The notes under the pieces were generated by a model. It was not told the DNA's origin and did not search any database. It saw nothing but the letters and a program-made list of their open reading frames with translations. Position numbers and translations under genes: made by a program. Positions 32,572 through 40,748 of a stretch of DNA of 40,748 bases are shown piece after piece. The DNA is from Acanthaster planci (Eukaryota; Echinodermata; Asteroidea; Valvatida; Acanthasteridae). The stretch is taken from NCBI RefSeq assembly GCF_001949145.1, contig NW_019091630.1, positions 78,126 through 118,873 on the forward strand. The letters run 5' to 3'. Position 1 is the first letter of the stretch. Every line of letters starts with the position of its first letter.

Positions 32572-33050
32572 GAAGTTGCTAATGGAATGAAAGAAGATAT
32601 GGAAATTAGGTTACAATTTGACTTCATTACTACCTGTATTTCTCAAACTTCTCAGGTAAAGAGAAATAATACCATGCATGGCGCCCTCATGTGGAGCCTT
32701 GGTTCTTGCCTGTGGAGGGCGCTCTAATATATAGACCGTATTCACGGCGTCCACATTTCAGTCATATTCCCCAACGTAGTGTATTTTATTGGAAAATGTT
32801 AAATTCCAAGAACCAGACTATATTCTACGATTTCAATGCGAACCCCAAAATAACCTGGTATCATCCCATTACGGGTTAAAAATTTACAATGTACATGTAC
32901 GTTCAGGAATATTACTGAAATCGGGGACGCCGTGAATACCGTCTATTGCCCACCGATTGTGGCGCGCGTGCTTCACCATACCACGTAAAAGAATTATTCG
33001 TGTGTTAACAGCTTGTATCATGGGATTTTTCTAGATGGCATGATGTACGT
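32572..33050. repeat. Tandem duplication, unit B (with insertion)
   Basis: Second copy of the 32255-32515 block, interrupted at 32732-32945 by an inverted-repeat element. Similarity to unit A is perhaps 70% by eye. Confidence 0.75.
32732..32945. mobile_element. 214-bp inverted-repeat element (MITE)
   Basis: The left end TAGACCGTATTCACGGCGTC matches the complement of the right end, TAGACGGTATTCACGGCGTC, and the match continues to ATTTCAGT with small differences (about 31 bp). The outermost TA on both sides may be the target duplication typical of Tc1/mariner-derived MITEs. Unit A shows the uninterrupted counterpart of the insertion site. There is no coding content. A truncated relative lies at 3740-3907. 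Confidence 0.88.
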
Positions 33051-33266
33051 CAGTTGAATTGAATATTTTCCTGTGGTTGATAGATATTTGGTGCAACACG
33101 GCATCTGTAGTGCTAGAGCTGCTGTCTAACACGGTTGGTTTGAACTTCCGCTTGCTCAAGTCGTTTTTGCGCGTCCTGTTATGTAGAGTCACTGAGATTA
33201 AGCTGTTGTGAGAGTTTGCCACGATGATGTGGTACCAGTAGTCGCTGTTGTAGTCTTCCAGTGACC
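33031..33266 (-). CDS. Candidate 3'-terminal exon, unknown protein
   Basis: On the minus strand a strong acceptor (CCCCTTTTTTTCTTTAG) precedes a frame with two leading bases, 77 codons and a TAG stop. The first half reads SLEDYNSDYWYHIIVANSHN and has many C-ending codons (TAC, AAC, AGC) in an otherwise A+T-rich region, which favours real coding sequence. The second half is Ser/Thr-rich with potential N-glycosylation sites (NRT, NST). No domain is recognised, and upstream exons were not identified between here and 34.4 kb. Confidence 0.38.
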
Positions 33267-34410
33267 CTAAAGAAAAAAAGGGGGTAAATTTCAAAATAGG
33301 CTACGACGGTTCATTAAGGCATCCGTGTTGTTTATTAAATAGCTCTCTTTTTATCGTGACGGATGGTCGATTACTTGCAAAGGCGATGAAGAGCAATTAC
33401 TCGTTTTGGGGGGGGGGAATTCTGAAATTCATTATTGTTGTGTAGTAACCTTCCAGACAGGGTCAGGGGCATAAAACACTTTTGAAGAAATTCCAAAAAG
33501 GGCTAGCAGCACAAAAACCTTCTCCATCACAATGTGAGCCATTCATATGGGTCGGTCGGAGATGGGTAACATAGAATTAACTACCGTATAACAGCTATTT
33601 CAGGTTGCTTGGTTCTGTACGTTTAAAAACAGTCCAATTGCCTGTGTGTGGGTTGGCCGTTCGTACGCTGGGAACGTACAGCCGGTTGTATAGCTGGTAT
33701 AGTTAGTGCCAAGCAACATCCTATATACATGGTGGCGTCCATGTACGTTCTTTGAGGGTTCATTTTTTAATAACTGAGGTGTCTTCTTTTCTATATAAAA
33801 CGGAACATTTACTTCTGTGTAATAGAAAATAATTCATGTTAATTCTGCAGAAAATAATTCTCATTGTCTCAGGCTTTGTAAGCCACCTCTCTATTTTTGA
33901 GGCTGTTCAAAAATCAGACTCTCATGAGTTTTTCCGTATAACCCTGACAAGGGATGGTGTGTAATCCTGTTCTGAGAACAGTGTTCTGGGTCGTGTTCCC
34001 GCCGGCGTAAAACAGACAGACAGACAGACTACCTGAACTTGACTAATAATCATTGTTTGTAGAATTGGAATTTTGTCTCTTTTCTGCCAGCCACGAACAG
34101 AGTTTTTCACAGTGATATAAATGTTGACAACTCGTCTTATGTTCAGTAATATTCTTTGTCCAAAAATAGACACGGGAAAGCATTATTCTGAATCGTACCA
34201 TTTCCTCAAACACAGTGGAGGATAGCAAAAGGGCTTTGTTAATATAAAGCTGTTATCTATGTTTATAATCCAATGAATTCAAAATTTTGAACCCGGATGG
34301 AAAATCGACTTCAGTTTAGGATTGTCCTTAGTAATTTCCCGCCATGCATTGTTGCCTAGTCTCTGTACGTTGCAGCAGTAGGTGACTCATGTTTACTCTT
34401 GAGGCTCAGA
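33267..34410. other. Intergenic, nothing recognised
   Basis: Contains homopolymer G (near 33410) and a short CAGA run (near 34015). No gene is supported. Confidence 0.4.
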
Positions 34411-34414
34411 CTAT

Positions 34415-34460
34415 CCAATTACATTTCGTGCGAGTACCGGTGATAAGGATTCTATAAAAT
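34415..34460 (+). promoter_or_regulatory. Candidate core promoter: CCAAT and TATA boxes
   Basis: CCAAT at 34415-34419 and TATAAAAT at 34453-34460 are correctly ordered and spaced. A transcription start would be expected near 34480-34490, about 120 bp before the ATG of the signal-peptide exon. Both boxes are common by chance in A+T-rich DNA, so the support comes from their arrangement. Confidence 0.38.
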
Positions 34461-34603
34461 ACAGATACTAAAGTGGACTTGATTTCCAGTCGTTTCTGAT
34501 TCTGCCAAAATCAACCATCCTGCACTGAACAAGTGTGAAAAAACGTTACTGTGACACTCTTCCGTTAATGTTTTGTTGCAATTTTGTACGCGGCAAATGA
34601 GTC

Positions 34604-34734
34604 ATGCTCTACCGTGGTTGGCGACTCCTTTGCGCAATGCTCGTGCACCTGTCTTGGGGGGCCAAGTGCAACTTGCATGCCGACGTGGCAACAAGCTGTG
34701 ACAGGTTGTTTTGGTCGCCGGATTCCAATATCTG
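34604..34734 (+). CDS. Candidate first exon, secreted protein N-terminus
   Basis: The ATG at 34604 has G at -3. The first residues MLYRGWRLLCAMLVHLSWGA form a textbook signal peptide: a basic start, a hydrophobic core and small residues at the cut site. They are followed by a cysteine-containing mature start (KCNLHADVATSCDRLFW). The frame ends with two bases of a codon at TCTG, followed by the donor GTAGGT (phase 2). A TATA box lies about 150 bp upstream. The segment is richer in G+C than its flanks. The family is not recognised. Confidence 0.45.
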
Positions 34735-35504
34735 GTAGGTTAGTTTGGTGCTAAATCAGTGAATTTCAAATGTATTATGGAACCGGAAGTTAACGCGAAA
34801 TTACGTGGTTGCCGTCCGAGATGAGCTTCCGGTTTGGCAGCTGGGGACCATCCTTAAAATACGTACGCACGAAATGCAGGCTTTTCAGACCCCCTCCCCC
34901 GGCTGTACGCAGTGGCTCCAACTCCCCTTCTCCCTTAGGCATACGTATTCCACAATTTCGAAAGACTCTGTTGGTCTTTGTGTCATGAGTAATGTTGCAG
35001 TTTACTAATAATGGGTGTTGGCACAGGAGAATAAATGGCGGGGCGGACGGTAAAGCTGATTCTAGTGGTTATTTGTATAAGAAAACGTATTGATATAATG
35101 AAGATTCATTACAGGCAAATTTCCGGTTTTTGTACGGTACGCACTGGCTTGGACCCCTCCCCCACTGTACGCATGGTGTACGCAACGGCACCAACCACCC
35201 TCCCTTTCGTGCGTACGTACTTGATGGGCGGCACCTAGCCTTCTGCCATATTCCCTGTGTTAAGCCAGGTAACCACCGTAATTGAAACGTACGACCCAAT
35301 GCCAGGATAGCCAGTCTTCAATTCTGAATTCTGGAATTCATTTTGATGATTCATTCAGAATCAATTCTTAATTCAGTACATGTTCGGTAGTCTGTTGAAA
35401 GTCATCAAGTGTGCAAAAATGGCAATGAGAAAAAATGGTTCCACATGTATAAAGAACAAATATATCCTGTAGACATTTACCAACCTGTTTTACTTGTGTG
35501 ACTG
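34735..35504. other. Presumed intron / intergenic
   Basis: Short direct repeats are present: two similar stretches (34858-34905 and 35118-35215) both contain GTACGCA and the motif CCCCTCCCCC. Open frames of about 67 codons lack support. Confidence 0.3.
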
Positions 35505-36120
35505 TAGCAACCACCCACGATCATTATGTCTCTCCCACGTGGCTTAAGTCAGAATCATTGGCCTGGGAATTGGACTACTAACTGTGCCGAGGAGTCTTTA
35601 AACGCGCACGTACATCTTGTGCGCAAACGTTGTACCACCCGTATGGTTATTTCTAACCATACTAGTCTTTTTTGCTGTATATCATAACAATGAACGACTT
35701 GAAATAAGCCTTAGTGCACATTAACTCATTATCGTGTGGCACGAGAGCTATAAATGGCAGAAGGATCTCATTTGAATACAATGTACATGTACATTACCGA
35801 TACATTAATTAGCTTCATTGTATTAACGAGGTTTCGTTTTGTTGTATGTAGCACTCGAAAGCATGTTGGAGCCCGGTTACTAATTAAGAGCTCTTTCATT
35901 ATTGATTGGCGCTGGCCCAATGCCCTTGAAGGAAGTATACGAAGCACCTCTGTTTAATGCAAAAGAAATTGCCCTGACCTTCCAAGGAGGCGCTTCAATA
36001 AAACATTGTATTGTTTTTTGATGAGCTCTCCCCATGCTGTAATTTACGATCACGTAACAGGAAGACATGAATTCCTTGACACTGTGCAAAATACCTGCAC
36101 TTCACTGCTATTCTTGTAAG

Positions 36121-36224
36121 CAATCTTTGGACTACTGTTTGTACCGGAAGATACAAACAAGAGTTGTTGGCTCAAAGAAAAGGGTTCAAGACCAGCACCA
36201 AATGTATGAAGACGGCTGAAATAG
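36121..36224 (+). CDS. Candidate exon, phase-compatible with the 34604 exon
   Basis: The acceptor region CACTTCACTGCTATTCTTGTAAG and the donor GTAAGAAAT bound a segment with one leading base, 34 codons (NLWTTVCTGRYKQELLAQRK and on) and one trailing base. Its single leading base completes the two bases left by the signal-peptide exon 1.4 kb upstream. However, a second plus-strand frame (with LHCYSCKQSLDYC) and a minus-strand frame with its own acceptor also cross this stretch, so the strand and frame are not settled. Confidence 0.22.
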
Positions 36225-37018
36225 GTAAGAAATTGTTTTTTAAACAAAACTTTCTTTTTGTAGAAATACCTTTTTGCAGTTTTTGAAAAAGCCTCATGAT
36301 CATCTTAATCGCATATTCCCAAAGAAATTGAAGCAAGCAGTGAACAGGTCAACTCAGCTAATTTTGTTCATTGATTCAAATACTTCACACAAAATTAGCA
36401 CTAAAGTGGTGATCGGTTTGTTGATGGCTATTTTCCAAATGTCCACATAGAGACAAACCAATGTTGACTTCGCCACCGTTTTCTCGAAGAGACACAGTTT
36501 TGAAGAAAAAATTGTTTTCGGCTTAATCTCCAGAGACGTTTCATTTTAAAACTGGAAAATAAAGTGTGGGCAGGAAAAAAAATGCCAAATGATTCTTTAA
36601 GAGGCGTGAATCTAGTAATTAAAATGAGCTCAGTGGCTAATTAGCCAAAATTACTTATTAAAGATGCGCGTCTTTTCCTGAAAAAGAAAATCCACTTTTT
36701 TCCCTACCTTTTTGGCCCTTCTGTTCAATGCAGTTACCATAGAGAAGGTGCGCGCATACGTTCACACCGCTGTGAATGTAACATGGGATGCGTTCAAATA
36801 GCTTTCTTGAATACACAGGTGTTACAGGCAAGGGATGCCTCGAAATGAGGCTAAACGAACGCTGCAGTGTATTCGCCAAGGCATTACGTCCATGCACTAA
36901 CAGTCCACCCGTGACGTTATTACACTCAGGCAGACAGAGACCCGCTCGCTAGCCGGGGTTATGGTAGCTGACACCAAGGCAGGCACGAGGATCACGTGAT
37001 GGATAAACGAACACTCTC

Positions 37019-37037
37019 GTGTAAGTTTAACTTACAC
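37019..37037. repeat. 19-bp near-perfect palindrome
   Basis: GTGTAAGTT and AACTTACAC are exact complements around one central T. Possible binding site or part of a repeat; no context resolves it. Confidence 0.5.
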
Positions 37038-40000
37038 ATGTAAGCTAATCGAACGCACTCTAAGATGTTCGTTATATAGTCGTTAATGACCTAGTGCGTG
37101 TGAGTCCACATAGGGCCACGCTGATAGGCCAGATCTGGCACACGCTTCCAAATGGCCTCCGTCGCCTGTTAGTTTAAAGCATGCACTGTAGGAATATCAA
37201 ACTTGCTCATAGCTTGCAAATCTATCACATGGCGTGTCACAAATTAGACGCAAGCACCGCGGGTCGCGAGTACGATTGATGATCACCGTGGTACAAGTAC
37301 ATTCCAAATGCCCGATTTCTGCGTCGCTATAGGCATGTCAGAAGAGAATCAGCAGTTTCAAGTGTTACCCTCGACTTAATCAAATGTTCTAATAAGACTT
37401 TATCTCTCTGCAAAATGTCATCAGAACTGTCAACACCAAGTGTAGTACTCCCGAATGTTGGACCCAGATCAATGGGGAGGTTGTTAACATGTGAACAGCG
37501 TCCACAGTGCACTTTTGCATTAACTGATCGCCTCAGTCACAGTGGAACAGCTGCTCAGAAACAACATCCCGAGCAAATGACTCTGTCCGTACAAAACAAC
37601 CGTGATTAACAAGAAAAATCCTCATCTTTTGGGGAATGGGTATGTGTAGGTAGTACCTACTATTTATTCAACTTGAATTTGCAGTGAGCTAATACCTACT
37701 TGTCTCGGACCCAACGCAACTGTCTCACTTAATCTGGTGTGTTTACTCGTCCCAGGGAAACTTCCGCTTGAAGGCACAATTGGAAGTTGCGCAGTGGAGT
37801 GCATTTACGCCGACTTTACGCGTGCCGAGTACGTTGTGTCGCGCTAGTCTCCGCCCAAGACGTTATTGATCGACAGCAATGGTTGTACAGAGCAGAGGGC
37901 AGAGCGGCCTTGCACAATAGTTGAGATTTTTTTACTTGGTAACTGTTCTTTGGGACCCGTTACTGGGATGGTCCAGCAATCTGCCATATCTCGAAATAAA
38001 ATGCGATAATGAATATAGCGCCCTGTCACCGTGCATTGGAATGCATGAGGGAAATTAAGCACAATGGACAAAATAATTATGGATGCGTGATTGTAACGTA
38101 CTCAATCATTAGCTAAATCCGCGTAGAAAAGACTAGGGAGGGCGCTGGAAAAGTTGAACTATTTCCCCAATACTGTACAACACACGTTGAGCTTCTGCAT
38201 GACAGTGGCTAGTCAGACACGGATTTCACAACGGTGCCCGTCCAAATGGGCTAAATTTTGTGGTATGGCAGACAAAATAGGAAGGCGCCATTTGGTTTGA
38301 TTTGGGTAAAACGTTTTGTGTTCATTCCAAAGTTACCCACCTCAAATAACGCCTTCTCATTGCGTCCGCCAGGCTTCCAAAAGGCCAATGTTCACAGTCG
38401 GTGGTAGGTCATGGCCTGTTTTCCCTGCCGGAAATTTGCAAGCTTCAAATAGCTGCCACATCCGTTTAAAGTTGTACATAACATCAGTTTTATTTGTCAT
38501 TTCCCTTTTACCGTGAAGTAATTTTGGTTCTCTAATACTCAAACCTTGAAATTTTGCAGAGTAAATAATTTTATCTTTTGATTTGTTGTAAAGCTTAAGA
38601 TGTATATGTACCACGACAGAATATGTTCATTTAATTAAAATTCACAATCCGATTCATTTGCAATTCTTACCACCTGAGGGAATCCCAGTAGGACAATATA
38701 TCCATTTGGGGTCAGGAGTTAGCAGTTGAGACAAAAAAGTTGTGTTTTGTGTTCCTTGACGTATTTTTAGGCCTATTTTGCCTGTTAAAATTTATTGCAT
38801 GTGTAAGTACTGTAAATTGTGCCAGACTGTTACTGTACCAGGAAGTATACAGAACCATTCACTTTGAAACAACAAAAGGATACAGAAACCTTTGGCACTG
38901 GGTTGGGTTTACAAGATTGCATTCGATAGAGGAAATGTGAGTTTCCTGTGCCAAATGCCTGACTTGTTTGCAAGTGTCTGTTTGATGAAACTCCCATTTG
39001 GCATCCTGATGAAAGAGGCCATTATGTGAGTCAAAGAGGCTGACAATTTTCATTGGTTTCCACGATTTTTTGAAAAGCGTGTTGCTGAAAAGTGACTGGC
39101 GACTTCTAACCCGTCTTAGATTTAAGGTGTTATCAGTATGAAAGTTTGTTCGGGGTGTATCCCAATACCCTACATCACTCCAAAGTTGGTTTTCACTCTT
39201 CCTGCAATTCGCTTGCGGATATGCCCTCAATGCGAGAGTGTTGTTCAATTTCAGGCACATGGAACATGACAATCTGAGGTAAGTTTTATTTTATATACCA
39301 GTCTGAATCAGGTAGAGAATGCTTTCAGAGAGAATGCTTAAAAGTTGATTGGGCAGGGACTTTTGTGTGAGACGGCAATTTTTTAATAGTAAAGTTTTTA
39401 TTCATTGAATATTATATACTTGTCTCTTCCCGCTTTGTATTACAAATGCATAAAAAGGAAATCTGTTACTGTGAAGGGGCATTTCCTCCCTTTCGACGTG
39501 AAAAGCCCTCTTTTGTTCCACTCGGAGCGGATAGGGTAGGGTTGAAATGTTTTCAGCTTCTGTGACTTTCAGCGCCGATCGTACGTCACAAATTGGCTTT
39601 TGTGTTCGCTTTAACACCAATTATGAATCGTCCGGGACGTAAAGTTGGTTTGACGAAGAAGCAAATTCAGTTTTGAGCGCACATCTGTATTTCACAAACT
39701 GAAACGAGACTAATACTTTTTTGCGTACACGTGTGTAACACTGCAACCCATTTTGCACAATTGAGACCCCTAAAGGTTCACAATGAACCTCAACATGGAA
39801 GAAATTAATTTATAGTTTTCCTACTATGACTTTTTTCGGCAACTTATGAATATCTATTAAAAGACCAGGCAGAAATAGGTCAAGACATAAGTACAGAACT
39901 TTTACTATTCCCTGTTCGTGGAATTTCAGGCTGTCTTGGTCCCTTATTCTGAATACAGAACGTGAACTTTGAATCTCTTTGAAGTAGCGCGTCGCCGACG

Positions 40001-40385
40001 ATTTTATGTAATGTTGTCGATGCATTGTATTCAAAACGCGGAAATGCAACGTACGTATTTACCCGACTTCCCTATTAAACTGCGTTCATAAAGCTCCATT
40101 GCTCTTGTGCAGGATTATATCACGGAAACCGAAGTCCGACACGTTCTTGGTAAGCAAGGCCAGTCCAATAAGATATTTTGTTTGACGGATTTGTGAACAT
40201 TCCAAATGTGAAAAATGGTCGGTGCATTCCTTTTATCATTAGTTTTTGAATTTTTGTTTATTTTGTTTTTCTGTTTTACTATTGTTGCTAAGTTAATCGA
40301 AGCCTCCTAGGTTTGATTGTCTCAGAAATACCCAAAGGCGCATTTGGAAAGGGGTGACAGATTTCACAAACTCTGATTGGTCAAC

Positions 40386-40748
40386 GTGTTGTAAACTCTC
40401 TGAGGCGCATTCTTGTGAATCGCCCGCATTAAGAATACGTGTCTGTGCATCAAACCACGGAGTGTACAGTTCGAAGTCACGCTAACATACCGATACGTAC
40501 TACAGTATCATCTACTACACAGTTATAACTCGAAAAACAAAGGAAAATATGACCACTGAAAACACTGGCGAAATTAGAGAGAGGCTTCCGAAGAAAATTT
40601 TCGGACAAATGGCTGTTACGACAGCGTTTATTATTCTCCCCAAGCACACTATGAACATCAATGGCGCCCTCGAGCGGGCTTGTCGTTAACAACCGTGGGC
40701 AAGTTCGATCAGGGACCACGAGTTCACTAGTGTTGATTCATGACGACC
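40386..40748. other. Right edge, nothing recognised
   Basis: An 80-codon minus-strand frame (40477-40719) has no motif. A GCGCCCTC octamer lies at 40664-40671. Confidence 0.35.

Larger units (their letters stand above)
35790..38233. other. 2.4-kb segment present only in duplication copy 2
   Basis: Copy 1 passes directly from sequence matching ..GTACATG to GTGCCC.., so this segment is either an insertion in copy 2 or a deletion from copy 1. No terminal repeats or target duplication were found at its ends. It includes the 36121-36224 exon candidate and two open frames on opposite strands near 37327-37609 that I cannot assign. Confidence 0.5.
35505..40385 (+). repeat. Long dispersed duplication, copy 2
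   Basis: The two arms 35505-35789 and 38234-40385 align in order with 8630-11700. The 137-codon minus-strand frame (38859-39272), the longest in the window, is interrupted by stops in copy 1, although SE(N/H)QLWSDV.YW is kept. I therefore do not call it a gene. Confidence 0.8.

Noticed and set aside
36050-36247. LHCYSCKQSLDYC in a plus-strand frame, recalling the start of a Ly-6/three-finger domain
   Set aside because: Only the first cysteine block is present, the frame stops before the rest of such a domain, and two other frames across the same bases look equally open.
38859-39272. 137-codon minus-strand frame, the longest in the window
   Set aside because: The copy 1 equivalent contains stops after SEHQLWSDVEYW. 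No motif is recognised and the whole block behaves as a non-coding duplication.
1-40748. Bacterial or phage features such as operons, CRISPR arrays, or rRNA and tRNA genes
   Set aside because: No direct-repeat/spacer arrays, no intact tRNA fold and no rRNA segments were seen; the content is that of an animal nuclear genome.

Overview
The window looks like A+T-rich nuclear DNA of an invertebrate animal, probably marine. No long open reading frames, operons or ribosome binding sites are visible; the longest open frame is 137 codons. Coding potential is confined to short segments bounded by splice-like sites. Broken animal-type transposons are present: a Tc1 DNA transposon with TA target duplications, an RTE-like LINE and a second LINE related to CR1/Jockey. 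There are also short inverted-repeat elements, microsatellites and minisatellites. I cannot name the species; a non-vertebrate deuterostome or a mollusc would fit, but that is a guess.

Layout. 1-8.6 kb is mostly intergenic, with a 113-bp inverted-repeat element (1938-2050), a truncated 0.2-kb inverted-repeat element (3740-3907), a GATG microsatellite (6462-6535), a candidate terminal exon (7292-7466) and a 7 x 17-bp minisatellite (7663-7781). 8.6-11.7 kb is copy 1 of an old, long direct duplication whose second copy lies at 35.5-40.4 kb; each copy carries insertions absent from the other. 12-16 kb holds little beyond one candidate minus-strand exon (14825-14930), a degenerate 21-bp repeat and a possible transposase DNA-binding fragment. 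16.4-17.7 kb is a decayed RTE-like LINE (endonuclease plus a stub of reverse transcriptase). 18776-19873 is a Tc1 element with both ends and its target duplication but a broken transposase.

The most interesting part is 20.3-25.2 kb. On the minus strand it contains three tandem units of about 1.06 kb (the third partly deleted). Each complete unit carries three tiny exon-like segments of about 48 bp, bounded by AG acceptors and GT donors. Most are phase 1-1 and encode a 16-residue module ending in SDSGGPI(A/T)QP. Another exactly 48-bp, phase-compatible exon candidate lies just downstream at 21175-21222. This resembles a micro-exon gene whose exon number is being changed by recent tandem duplication, with several copies already damaged (frame-incompatible exons, one lost donor, one deletion).

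26.96-28.34 kb is a second, minus-strand LINE with recognisable reverse-transcriptase blocks but a ruined active site. 32.2-33.3 kb contains a tandem duplication, one copy of which received a 214-bp inverted-repeat element; the other copy shows the related empty site. A candidate minus-strand terminal exon lies next to it (33031-33266). At 34.4-34.7 kb a CCAAT box, a TATA box and a first exon encoding a signal peptide suggest the start of a secreted-protein gene on the plus strand. Gene models here are fragments inferred by eye; transposons and repeats are the better supported calls.
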